64,000 nucleotides of DNA from CALSMU01 sp965230225. Lineage in GTDB: Bacteria; Bacteroidota; Bacteroidia; Flavobacteriales_D; Parvicellaceae. The notes under the pieces were generated by a model. The model worked only from the letters and a program-made list of their open reading frames with translations. It made no database searches and was not told the origin of the DNA. The translations under genes were made by a program, and so were the position numbers. Positions 9,133 through 17,473 of this stretch are shown here, piece by piece. Position 1 is the first letter of the stretch. Each line of letters begins with the position of its first letter. The DNA is taken from assembly GCA_965230225.1 (NCBI GenBank), contig CBDDKM010000008.1, positions 62,001-126,000 on the forward strand, written 5' to 3'.

Positions 9133-10449
9133 ATGAAAAAATGGTTATTGATTTCGATGGCTATCAGCGGTATAATTACGACAAATGCTCAAACCATGAA
9201 GGATCGAATTCAACAAAAAATGAATGGCGAGAAAGTCACTTCCAACGAATTTACCTCAATTGGTGAAATAGCAAAAAAATGGAAAGATGGATCCTACAAT
9301 TCTCGAAGAGTTGTGAGTGGTATGTATCAAATGGGAGCAAAAACTGAAATTAAATTTCACAAGGAGAATGATGAAATAACTTCTATAGAAATTAAAGGCG
9401 ATCGCTTCGTATCTGACGCTACCAATTCCACTCCTTGTGTAATGGTTTACAGATACAAAAGCTCATTCCTGTACCTTACCAACGAATCCATCCTAAAGTA
9501 TAATAACCCTTCTGGAAACTTATTTTTAGTCCAAGCCTGCTACGGAGCTAAAGTTCCACCTAAGAAAGGAGAAAAAGAAATAGTGGCCTATCGTGAATTT
9601 GCTAAAAACACTCGTAAAGCTCAAAATGATGAATACAGCAAGAACTCTGCTATAGCTGCCGAAAAAGCAGCAGCAGAAAGAAAAGCTGAATTTGGTTTAC
9701 ACGATAAGAGCGTTGATCATATAGAGCTAGTAGTAAAGCAAGAAAGTGAATTTGGAAATTTTAGTGGGTTCAATTACGATGTTATCGCTCATTTAAAAGG
9801 AGGAAAACAAATAAAAACTTCCGGTTTAGGAGGAAATGGATTTTGGGAGGATTACATCATTACGGTTAAAGGTAAAAGCAGTCAGCTTGGAGACTTATTT
9901 AGAGACTATTCCAATAAAGTAACATCGAATGTAACCGAACTGGAGGGAGATTACATCCTAATTTCTGCTACCTTAAAAAAAGACCCATCAATTAAAGACG
10001 AAAAAAAGTTGATACTCCAGTACAACAAAAACCTATTTCTTAATTATTCAGGAGCCAATGGCTTTTCCAATTCTTCTGGAGAGAGAGGGACTAGTGTACG
10101 AGTTGAAGCAAAAGCCATAAAGCACTCTGAAACCAATAATCCTTTAGTTCAATACAATGTTTTCGATATGTCCGGCAAATTACTTCATGCGGTAAGGCTT
10201 CGTCCGGATCGTACCTTAAAAGTTATTTCGAATGGAGGAAGTGGAACATCTGAAAAAGAAAATGGGAGAAACGGAAGTGATGCAGGCGACATTACATTGG
10301 TTGTTGATCCTTCCCTTAAAAATTACTCTTTTGATTATGAGAGTAAAGGTGGCCGAGGTGGCCGAACCAAAAACCCAAGCCTCTACAATGATGGTAGAGA
10401 CGGAAGAGATGGAAAGTTCACTAAAAAAGATCAAAAAGTGAACTGGTAA
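9133..10449 (+). CDS. Secreted protein with Gly-rich, collagen-like C-terminal tail
   Basis: 438 residues with a signal peptide (MKKWLLISMAISGIITTNAQ). The N-terminal half is lysine-rich with a helical stretch (about 150-185, Ala/Glu/Lys). From about residue 370 the sequence becomes Gly/Asn/Asp/Arg-rich, with GGxGG and a GRDGRDGK run reminiscent of collagen-like Gly-X-Y repeats. A short hydrophobic beta segment (DITLVVDPSL) sits between the glycine blocks. No sorting tail is visible. The family is not recognised. A strong terminator follows. Confidence 0.6.
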   Translation: MKKWLLISMAISGIITTNAQTMKDRIQQKMNGEKVTSNEFTSIGEIAKKWKDGSYNSRRVVSGMYQMGAKTEIKFHKENDEITSIEIKGDRFVSDATNSTPCVMVYRYKSSFLYLTNESILKYNNPSGNLFLVQACYGAKVPPKKGEKEIVAYREFAKNTRKAQNDEYSKNSAIAAEKAAAERKAEFGLHDKSVDHIELVVKQESEFGNFSGFNYDVIAHLKGGKQIKTSGLGGNGFWEDYIITVKGKSSQLGDLFRDYSNKVTSNVTELEGDYILISATLKKDPSIKDEKKLILQYNKNLFLNYSGANGFSNSSGERGTSVRVEAKAIKHSETNNPLVQYNVFDMSGKLLHAVRLRPDRTLKVISNGGSGTSEKENGRNGSDAGDITLVVDPSLKNYSFDYESKGGRGGRTKNPSLYNDGRDGRDGKFTKKDQKVNW

Positions 10450-10474
10450 TTTGATTCATTGGGTGTAATTTTTG

Positions 10475-10507
10475 AAAAAAGCCATATCGTTGATATGGCT
10501 TTTTTTG
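10475..10507 (+). terminator. Intrinsic terminator
   Basis: An 8-bp GC-containing stem (GCCATATC / GATATGGC, loop GTT) extended by an A-run before and a T-run after. It follows the gene ending at 10449. Confidence 0.85.
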
Positions 10508-10639
10508 GTTTTAAGAATTGTGTTAAAACGATTATTGATTACTATAATTCAATGATCCTTTAAATTGATTTGTTCGTCAATAATTACCCCAAAGGTTACA
10601 GATCGATTTTCCAAATCACTACATTGTAAGAACGAAAAA

Positions 10640-10656
10640 AGGTTGTTTATCAACCT
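10640..10656. promoter_or_regulatory. Small inverted repeat upstream of the STAS-like gene
   Basis: AGGTTG-TTTAT-CAACCT, a perfect 6-bp inverted repeat 25 bp before the start codon at 10681. It could be an operator or a leader hairpin; nothing else supports either. Confidence 0.25.
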
Positions 10657-10680
10657 GTTACTCACCACCATAACTACCAC

Positions 10681-11139
10681 ATGAAAAGGCACATTGTTAA
10701 ATCCGAAACCTTCGATAAGTACCGCCTTGAGCTAGACAGTGAAGGACTTCTTTGGATCATCCATCGATCTGATATTGTTTTTGAACTTGAAGACGCAATT
10801 AAACAAGAGAGAGAAATCAATCATTTTTGTGAAGGCAAGCCCCACCCTTTTGTTATCGATGTTCGAGTTCAGAATTGGGACGCCCCTAAAGAGGTCAGTG
10901 AGTTCCACTCCACCAACGAAACGCTACTTCGTCTTAAAAAATGCGAAGCTCTATTGGTAAATAATCTAGGAATAAGGCTATTGGCTATATTTTATACCAA
11001 ATTAAACAAACCTCCAGTTCCTACTAAAGTGTTTTCGAACGAAGCTGAGGCCATTAGATGGGCTTCCAAATTTTCCATTAATACTCCACCTCTCGTGGTA
11101 AACCCTAATTCGAACAATCCGGCTCAGTTTCGTAAATAA
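10681..11139 (+). CDS. STAS/SpoIIAA-like domain protein (DUF7793-like), unknown function
   Basis: 152 residues, cytosolic. The alternating pattern resembles the STAS/SEC14-like proteins found in many Bacteroidota: an early LLWIIHRSDIVFELEDAIKQ strand-helix, a central HPFVIDVRVQNWDAPKE strand, a helical NETLLRLKKCEALLVNN stretch and the late FSNEAEAIRWASKF helix. These are thought to bind partners or small ligands rather than catalyse. The family call rests on pattern only. It is a single gene with no obvious partner. Confidence 0.5.
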   Translation: MKRHIVKSETFDKYRLELDSEGLLWIIHRSDIVFELEDAIKQEREINHFCEGKPHPFVIDVRVQNWDAPKEVSEFHSTNETLLRLKKCEALLVNNLGIRLLAIFYTKLNKPPVPTKVFSNEAEAIRWASKFSINTPPLVVNPNSNNPAQFRK

Positions 11140-11156
11140 GCCGGTACAAGTAGACT

Positions 11157-12503
11157 TTATTTAGAGTTAAGCATATTTAGTACTTCCTGAGTAATATTTT
11201 TTCTAGGCTTAAAAAACCATTGACCGTACACTTTGGAATCTACAGTAGTGTTACCATCATTTAAGGTTCTAATAAAATTACCTGTCTCTTCGTTTTTCAG
11301 TTCAAAACCACCAATTCCCAATTTTTTAATCGTCCAATGACTAGCATTTCCAAGGTCCTGTGTTAATCTAAGTTGCTGTCCATCTCCCCATGGCACAATC
11401 GATAAATATTGATTGTTTCCTAAGTTTAGCAGCTTGAACAACCCTGAGTCGGTTTTAATCAATTTCCAATTGGAATATACACCATTGAGTAGTTTCTGAG
11501 CGGCAATTAAATTAGAGTGTTCAAAGGCACTAAACCCTATGTGCTCGGCATCATTCAGAAAGGTAGCAAACATTACCTCCTGCGTGTTCTTTGGTACCGA
11601 CTCCATTCTAACCTCTTTCTGCTCCAATTGCCAAACAGCTCTTGGATCCTCCATTATGGTAGTTAAAGTTATTTCTCCTTCGGCATCAGTCGATAAAAAT
11701 GCATTAGTTGTTACATGTCGAATCAACACCCCATTATCTACTTTAACTAACTTCCACATGGCATCTGGTGCTCCAACAGACATATCTCCTCTCGACACCA
11801 TAAAATTACCTTTCTCTCCTTTAGCCAATATAGGATCGCCACTAATTACGAAAGACACTTTACCACTTGGATACGATAGCACTTTCCATGCAGCATACTC
11901 TTCAAAATATCCCCCCATTTTAATAGGCCCCATTCCACTTTTAAAAACATCATAAGCAAGGTATTGTCCTAATGCGAGGTTTCGCAATTTAACTTCTGAT
12001 TTCAGAGTTTCACCCTGTTTTTGATCAGAAGGTTTTTTGTATTTTGAAATAATGAAAAAATCTTTGTTATAGCTCGTTTTTCTTACCTTCAATTCTTTCC
12101 TTACCCCATCATACCTCCAATACCAATCATTGGCTACAACTTGTATTTCATACATTTCATTTCCCTTCTTGGTAATTCTAAACTTTGCATAATCATCATC
12201 CTTCTGTTCTCTAGCGCTAATGGTTTTTTCTCCATTTGATGCTCTCAAATACCTCCCTGAGTTTTTCGCCTTAATCTTGTAAACGTCTCCACCAAGGTTT
12301 TCGAAAACGAAAACAGCATTTGCATTAGTATAACCAAAACCGGCTCCCACTTTGTACGTTCCTGCCGAGAGAGTACCAAAGTATACATCCTCTTCTATAT
12401 GTGTAATGGTATATTCTGTACCACTTTCTATTTGCGCCCTGGATGTAATAGTTATTCCAAAAGCCAAAATCATTACTAATAGTGAATTACAAAAAAATCT
12501 CAT
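11157..12503 (-). CDS. Secreted beta-trefoil-like repeat protein
   Basis: 448 residues with a signal peptide (about 1-23, ending SRAQ). The mature protein contains repeated units of about 45 residues with the pattern ..YRI/..YL..., W.l.......I.n..tg.yL, such as KNSGRYLRAS, TTNAFLSTDAEGEITLT, GNNQYLSIVPWGDGQQLRLT and ETGNFIRTLNDG, each followed by a Trp-containing strand. This is the behaviour of beta-trefoil (ricin- or fascin-like) folds, which often bind sugars. Two or three trefoils would fit the length. No catalytic domain or T9SS tail is seen, so a carbohydrate-binding role is inference. Confidence 0.65.
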   Translation of the reverse strand: MRFFCNSLLVMILAFGITITSRAQIESGTEYTITHIEEDVYFGTLSAGTYKVGAGFGYTNANAVFVFENLGGDVYKIKAKNSGRYLRASNGEKTISAREQKDDDYAKFRITKKGNEMYEIQVVANDWYWRYDGVRKELKVRKTSYNKDFFIISKYKKPSDQKQGETLKSEVKLRNLALGQYLAYDVFKSGMGPIKMGGYFEEYAAWKVLSYPSGKVSFVISGDPILAKGEKGNFMVSRGDMSVGAPDAMWKLVKVDNGVLIRHVTTNAFLSTDAEGEITLTTIMEDPRAVWQLEQKEVRMESVPKNTQEVMFATFLNDAEHIGFSAFEHSNLIAAQKLLNGVYSNWKLIKTDSGLFKLLNLGNNQYLSIVPWGDGQQLRLTQDLGNASHWTIKKLGIGGFELKNEETGNFIRTLNDGNTTVDSKVYGQWFFKPRKNITQEVLNMLNSK

Positions 12504-12596
12504 ACGTTTACTTTTTGAATTAATAAATAGTTCTACAATACAATTGAGTTGGTAAAATCAAATAGTGTACCATGCCTAAACCAACCTGATTGATGA

Positions 12597-13088
12597 TTAA
12601 AATGTTGAGTTACTATTCTTTACCTGACCTCCTATCATAAGGAATAGTATTCTCGTAAATAAATCAATGGGCTGAATGGCATCCCAGTGCTCTACCAGCT
12701 GACCATTTTCTAAACGGAAAGTATCTGTAATGATAAACCCTTTTTTCTCATTCCCTCTGTGTTTAGACTTCAGTGTTGTATGACTATGTAACACAACATA
12801 ATCGCCATCTACGTAGATACTCTTTACATCAAAAGAATACTCAGGAAACCTTTTTACCATGTTCTTTACATACCCAACAAGTCCGGTTATATTATTAGGA
12901 ATGGCTCTATTGTGCTGAACGTATGTTCCTCCTCCAAAGGTACTAAGGGTATACTCAAAGTTGTGCTCATTCATTAAGTGCTGAAAGAAGTCTACAACCA
13001 CCTCTACATTTTCTGTTTCTTGAGGAGTCCAGTGCTCCTTACGAAGTTTATTTATGTCGATTCTCGGATTTATACTAGTCTGTTTCAT
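12597..13088 (-). CDS. SnoaL-like / NTF2-fold protein
   Basis: 163 residues, cytosolic. The pattern VVDFFQHLMNEHNFEYTLSTF, YVQHNRAIPNN, YVDGDYVVLHSHTTLK and TDTFRLENGQLVEHWDAIQP matches the SnoaL-like polyketide cyclase/NTF2 superfamily, in particular its strand-turn H(S)H and W(D)x(I)QP elements. The substrate is unknown. It starts 4 bases after the stop of the HxlR-type regulator gene and is almost certainly translated from the same mRNA, so the regulator probably controls it. Confidence 0.8.
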   Translation of the reverse strand: MKQTSINPRIDINKLRKEHWTPQETENVEVVVDFFQHLMNEHNFEYTLSTFGGGTYVQHNRAIPNNITGLVGYVKNMVKRFPEYSFDVKSIYVDGDYVVLHSHTTLKSKHRGNEKKGFIITDTFRLENGQLVEHWDAIQPIDLFTRILFLMIGGQVKNSNSTF

Positions 13089-13092
13089 ATCT

Positions 13093-13530
13093 CTACTGTT
13101 TTAAAAGTGTTTTCTTAAATTTCTTATAGTTCTGAATGATTATTTTGAAGGATTCTTCTTTATTCTTTTCGATATTATCAAGCTCTTCGTGCAGATTAAG
13201 ATCCGGATTAAACTCCTGAACATTGTATTTACTCCATAAGGTTAGTTCGATCAAAACTGGCGTAAGGGACACCCCTCTTTCCGTAAGAGTATAAATATTA
13301 GTCTTGTTGTTCGTAGGAAGCTTGTTTTTGTCTATTATCCCATACTCTTCTAACCACTTTAATCGGGTGGATAAAATGTTGGTAGCAATGGACTCCTGGC
13401 TTTCTGTAAAGTCCTTAAATGTACTCTTGCCTTCAAACAACATTTGTTTGATTACCACTAAAGACCATTTATCTCCAACTAAATCCAAAGCCGAAGTAAT
13501 TGGACACTTACATCGAAAAGTATTTTTCAT
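13093..13530 (-). CDS. HxlR family transcriptional regulator
   Basis: 145 residues from the ATG at 13530; a TTG at 13551 would add 7 residues but lies inside the operator-like repeat. It is a HxlR-type winged helix: CKCPITSALDLVGDKWSLVV with its conserved N-terminal cysteines, FEGKSTFKDFTESQESIATN, LSTRLKWLEEYGII and YTLTERGVSLTPVL. Such regulators respond to reactive electrophiles or small molecules. It is the first gene of a two-gene unit with the SnoaL-like gene. An 11-bp inverted repeat upstream suggests autoregulation. Confidence 0.85.
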   Translation of the reverse strand: MKNTFRCKCPITSALDLVGDKWSLVVIKQMLFEGKSTFKDFTESQESIATNILSTRLKWLEEYGIIDKNKLPTNNKTNIYTLTERGVSLTPVLIELTLWSKYNVQEFNPDLNLHEELDNIEKNKEESFKIIIQNYKKFKKTLLKQ

Positions 13531-13540
13531 CACCTCAATT

Positions 13541-13597
13541 ATTACTTGCAAAACAAAAGTAATAATTATTTCGTATTAGTTGCTAATTGCAAGTAAT
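13541..13597. promoter_or_regulatory. Candidate HxlR operator (11-bp inverted repeat around the -7 box)
   Basis: ATTACTTGCAA at 13541-13551 and its exact reverse complement TTGCAAGTAAT at 13587-13597, 35 bases apart. Between them, on the minus strand, lies TACTTTTG (13554-13561), a good -7 box for the HxlR gene. The repeat arms therefore flank the promoter. Confidence 0.55.
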
Positions 13598-13670
13598 ATT
13601 TTTTTCTCATAAAATGCTTTGTTAAGATTTTATAAACCTTTCTAATACTTTAGAATATTAAGAATAAAGG

Positions 13671-15923
13671 TTATTCTTTGATGAGCCTGGAGATGTATCG
13701 CTCTTCTCCCAGTACTACATGAGCAAAGTATATTCCACTGGGAACATCTCCTAAACTAATACGATCAGTATTAAAAGCAATCAGCACTTGTTCTCCAATT
13801 GCATTGTATACCTCTATCCTGATAGCCCTAGAATTATTCAGTATAAATTGATCTTCGGAAGGGTTAGGGCTAAAGAATATAGGCTTCTGCTCCAGCGCCG
13901 ATATCGACAACCAATCGAAGTTTACACATGCAGAAGTATCTACGCAAGTATTTTCAGTAACCTGAACTGCATAGTTACCATTAATGGTAGGAATAAACTC
14001 ATTATCAATTTCGCCTGCAATTGGCGCCCAATTATTGTCGCAATCCAGCCATTGGAAGCTTGTCATAAAAGGACTAGCCACCAACGCAGAGTCGTTTTGA
14101 GTAATGCTTACATCTGGTTCAACAATAGTCAATTCAAGTACAACAGCACTATCGCATCCGTTAGCTGCTCCTCCTACAAAGGTATAGGTTGCTGTGTTGT
14201 TACTGGTGTAATAAGTATTACCATCTAACCAGGTAAGGCTATCACATTCATATCGTAAATCAAACCCAAGGGCGTCTTCCATAATGGTAAGATCAAGTGT
14301 TACCAGACTATCACATCCGGTAGATGCTCCACCTGATATTAAATGAGTAGCAGTATTGTTATCGGTATAATAAGTTAGACCATCAATCCAGGTATAGGTG
14401 TTACAAGCAGATCGTGTATCTACTCCGGTAACATCATTATTAATGGTTAAATCCAAAGAGACTGTACACCCTCCAACTCCGGAATATGTGGCAGTATTAT
14501 TCGAAGAAGTATAGGTAACTCCATCTACCCAGGTATAACTTCCACAGGCAGAAACAACATCGGTAGGATTCGTTCCTGGATAAACTGATAAATGCAGCCT
14601 TACCACACTATCGCACCCCATTGGGTCGGTAAACACCTGTTCAATGGTATCAGAACTGGTGGAGTATGTTACTCCATTGCTCCAGGTATAACTATTACAA
14701 GCTACAACAGTATCAATCGAAGTTTTTGGGGCACAAGTCTGATTCTCATACAGGTGTGCAACCCTACCTCCAACACTTCCCCAACCAGTTATGATCAAAT
14801 CCTCATCATTGTCTCCATCGATATCAAAAAACTCATTACCAGGGGACATTACATCGGCGAATGGGGTTGTTATTTCACTAAAATTACCAGAACCATCATT
14901 TTCAAACAACATAGTTATGGGTGAATCGCTAGAAGAAGAAGGAATTGTATCCCCCGAAAACAAAACATCAATATCATTGTCCTTATCAAAGTCGGCCACC
15001 TTAATCTCACTATAAATTAATCCATTTAAACCTGGAAAAGGTGCTCCGGGAACCAAAGTGTAATTCCCTGATCCGTCGTTTAAATAGAGCTGTAAAAAAG
15101 GACCATAAGTAGGTGTATTAACACTTCCTCCACATGCAATTAGGTCTAAATCATTGTCTCCGTCTACATCTGTGAGCTCTACTGCACCTCCCGACATAAT
15201 GGTAAAGGACTGTGTATTATCCAGAGCAAACACTCCAGCTCCATCATTTAAATACAACTTAACCTGACTCCCTGTTATATCACTATGACCAGTAATAATC
15301 ACGTCCAAGTCATTATCGGCATCAACATCGCCTATTGCGATATCGCTCATATCCACACCTTCAAAAGGAGCTCCTGTTTGTAAGGTAAAAACACCTGTTC
15401 CGTCATTCAAATAAAGCTTAGTATCATCATCATTCATGGAACTATTAATACCAGTAAAAAGCACATCTAAATCTCCGTCAGAATCTATATCAAAAAACTC
15501 GGTAGACCCGTGAGAGAACCCATCAAAAGAATTTACTAAATCTTCTGAAAAATTTCCTGCTCCATCATTAAGATACATTCTGGTAGTTCGTCCAACGTTT
15601 GTAAAACCGGAAAGCATCAAATCAGGATCATTATCGTTATCCACATCTCCAAAGGCAGCAGAGCCAGCAATTACAGGAATAAAGTTGATTCCTAATGCTT
15701 CTACAAAAGAGCCTGTTCCATTGTTTGTATATAGTTTTGAAATATAGGTGCCACTGGCGTTAACACCGGTAATGAAAACATCATTATCTCCGTCGTTATC
15801 CACATCAGCATACTCAACGTCACCGATATTCACACCTTCGAAAGGAGTATTTAATATTTCTACAAATTGGGCATTCAGGGTAATCGTAAACAGACAGCAA
15901 CCTATCAAAAAAGATTGTTTCAT
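13671..15923 (-). CDS. VCBS/FG-GAP repeat protein with T9SS type A sorting domain
   Basis: About 750 residues from the ATG at 15923; a TTG 10 codons upstream is less likely because the signal peptide starts MKQSFLIGCC. Residues 20-400 hold about seven VCBS/FG-GAP repeats (FGDVDNDNDPDLMLSGF and similar) whose DxDxDGD loops bind calcium and build a beta-propeller. Residues 400-620 hold four repeats of the type ACNSYTWxxGxTYxxxNNTAT...GCDS. The end is a Por-type tail (FFSPNPSEDQF, YNAIGEQVL, VPSGIYFAHV). It is a secreted, surface-attached adhesin-like protein of unknown ligand. Confidence 0.85.
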   Translation of the reverse strand: MKQSFLIGCCLFTITLNAQFVEILNTPFEGVNIGDVEYADVDNDGDNDVFITGVNASGTYISKLYTNNGTGSFVEALGINFIPVIAGSAAFGDVDNDNDPDLMLSGFTNVGRTTRMYLNDGAGNFSEDLVNSFDGFSHGSTEFFDIDSDGDLDVLFTGINSSMNDDDTKLYLNDGTGVFTLQTGAPFEGVDMSDIAIGDVDADNDLDVIITGHSDITGSQVKLYLNDGAGVFALDNTQSFTIMSGGAVELTDVDGDNDLDLIACGGSVNTPTYGPFLQLYLNDGSGNYTLVPGAPFPGLNGLIYSEIKVADFDKDNDIDVLFSGDTIPSSSSDSPITMLFENDGSGNFSEITTPFADVMSPGNEFFDIDGDNDEDLIITGWGSVGGRVAHLYENQTCAPKTSIDTVVACNSYTWSNGVTYSTSSDTIEQVFTDPMGCDSVVRLHLSVYPGTNPTDVVSACGSYTWVDGVTYTSSNNTATYSGVGGCTVSLDLTINNDVTGVDTRSACNTYTWIDGLTYYTDNNTATHLISGGASTGCDSLVTLDLTIMEDALGFDLRYECDSLTWLDGNTYYTSNNTATYTFVGGAANGCDSAVVLELTIVEPDVSITQNDSALVASPFMTSFQWLDCDNNWAPIAGEIDNEFIPTINGNYAVQVTENTCVDTSACVNFDWLSISALEQKPIFFSPNPSEDQFILNNSRAIRIEVYNAIGEQVLIAFNTDRISLGDVPSGIYFAHVVLGEERYISRLIKE

Positions 15924-16031
15924 GGGGTAGAGTTTTAAGTAAGGGTGTTTCAATTCCTTATGTTGGTATAAAGAACGGAAAAATGTGGATTGGTTGTGTT
16001 ATTTTTTTCGAAAAGGTTATAAAATTGAAAC

Positions 16032-16072
16032 GGGTAAAACTCCCCATTTTCAGGGTAAGAATACCCTACTCA
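16032..16072. promoter_or_regulatory. GGGTA / CCCATTTT-AGGGTAAG motif, copy 2
   Basis: GGGTAAAACTCCCCATTTT followed by CAGGGTAAG and CCCTACTCA. It shares its word order with the block at 5563-5601, apart from a few inserted bases, and lies 55 bp before the ATG at 16127. Confidence 0.45.
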
Positions 16073-16126
16073 TATCCAAAATATAAATATAACCGCTACC
16101 TTAACACCCTAATTAAATAACTCGTT

Positions 16127-16921
16127 ATGAAACAACTGATTACCTTTTGCTTACTAATAATAAGTATTAGCTCCTTTAGCCAAACCAATGTTAAGAACGC
16201 GATACCGAACTTTGAAGAAGTTGGTAAAAAAGATCGTTTAGACATCTGGACAGAAGTGAATTCTGTTAACATATACGGGAGTGGAGCTCTTTTTAGTATT
16301 GTTACAGCTGAAGAGGAGCTTAAAGATGCAAGCACACCTTTTGGAAGCCTTGGAGTTAATTTTATTACAAAGAGAATGTCTTGTGATATTTTCTTCTCAT
16401 ACAATAGCAGGTCCATCGTAGAAATGAATTCACTTTCTAAATTTGGTCACTCCCTTATGAATCCAAATATTGGTGGTCATTCATTTGCATTCTCATTAAA
16501 GGGAAGCTTAGCAGAACGGGCTGGATTCAGTGGCAATGTTCTATTAGCGGATAACCTGTGGAAAATTGACAGTACCACAACAATTGATGCCTCTCCAATG
16601 ATTGCAAGAATAGGAGGTTATTTTAAACCATTTAAATTTGACCTTACCGACAATGATATTGATTTCGTTCTTATGGCTCATTACACCCATAGAGGTATTG
16701 TAGGTGATTTTAACAATGAAACAAGAATTATTGATGGAACGGAAATAATTCCAAGAGGATATAACGGAGTTGAGATTTCTGCAAGTTTATTCTTTAACTC
16801 AGTTGAGATTTTTGGTCAAGCCACAATAAATGAGCTAGGCGACAATAATTTAGAAGGGTTCTCTGGTACTCAGATTATGTTTGGAATTAATGTTTCTGGA
16901 GATTTCATTAAGTTGAAATAG
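16127..16921 (+). CDS. Secreted or outer-membrane protein of unknown function
   Basis: 264 residues with a signal peptide (MKQLITFCLLIISISSFSQ). The mature part shows alternating hydrophobic strands (LGVNFITKRMSCDIFFSY, SFAFSLKGSLAE, DFVLMAHYTHRGIV, GVEISASLFFNSVEIFGQA) and ends in an amphipathic strand (MFGINVSGDFIKLK). This is compatible with a small outer-membrane beta-barrel, although no terminal aromatic residue is present. It is preceded by the copy 2 GGGTA motif. The family is not recognised. Confidence 0.55.
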   Translation: MKQLITFCLLIISISSFSQTNVKNAIPNFEEVGKKDRLDIWTEVNSVNIYGSGALFSIVTAEEELKDASTPFGSLGVNFITKRMSCDIFFSYNSRSIVEMNSLSKFGHSLMNPNIGGHSFAFSLKGSLAERAGFSGNVLLADNLWKIDSTTTIDASPMIARIGGYFKPFKFDLTDNDIDFVLMAHYTHRGIVGDFNNETRIIDGTEIIPRGYNGVEISASLFFNSVEIFGQATINELGDNNLEGFSGTQIMFGINVSGDFIKLK

Positions 16922-16945
16922 CCTATTTTACAAACAATAAGATTA

Positions 16946-17473
16946 TCACCCTTTTTTAGGCTTAAACACCTTAATATTGGCTTCATTCGCCTCGATTAAG
17001 TGTCCACCTGATAACTCTAAACAGTAAGGAATTGCAGGAAAAACAGCCTGAAGACATTCTCTTATGGATGCAGGTTTCCCGGGCAAATTCACTATAAGAG
17101 AATCATTTCTCAATCCTGCCATTTGACGAGACAATATAGCAGTAGGAACATATTTAAGACTCTCCTGACGCATTAACTCACCAAACCCCGGCAAGATTTT
17201 ATGACAAACCTTTTCTGTGGCTTCAGGTGTTACATCCCTTGGAGCAGGACCAGTACCTCCTGTGGTTAGGATCAAACAACACCCTTTCTCATCGCTCATT
17301 TCTACCAACTTTTGCTCAATCTGATCTTGCTCATCAGCAATTACCTCATACACCTCTTCCCACGGGCTAGATATGTACTCACTCATCACCTGAATGATTT
17401 CCTTCCCGGAAATATCTTCGTAAATTCCCTTGCTTGCTCTATCAGAAATGGTTAACACCCCAATTTTTATCAT
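16946..17473 (-). CDS. mog: Molybdopterin adenylyltransferase (Mog/MoaB family)
   Basis: 175 residues from the ATG at 17473, which overlaps the TGA of the preceding cobW-type gene as ATGA; a TTG 9 bases upstream is weaker. Family motifs are IGVLTISDRASKG, the MPT-binding TTGGTGPAPRDVTPEA and LPGKPASIRECL. The enzyme adenylates molybdopterin before molybdate insertion. It is the last gene of a zinc-type operon (MerC, FolE, CobW) with no other molybdenum-cofactor genes nearby, which is unusual. The translational coupling indicates that it is expressed with the metallochaperone. Confidence 0.85.
   Translation of the reverse strand: MIKIGVLTISDRASKGIYEDISGKEIIQVMSEYISSPWEEVYEVIADEQDQIEQKLVEMSDEKGCCLILTTGGTGPAPRDVTPEATEKVCHKILPGFGELMRQESLKYVPTAILSRQMAGLRNDSLIVNLPGKPASIRECLQAVFPAIPYCLELSGGHLIEANEANIKVFKPKKG

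Noticed and set aside
13541..13597. Zur operator at the HxlR gene because of the shared TTGCAA word
   Set aside because: The arms read ATTACTTGCAA with 35-base spacing, not TTGCAAC-N3-GTTGCAA, and no zinc gene is adjacent.
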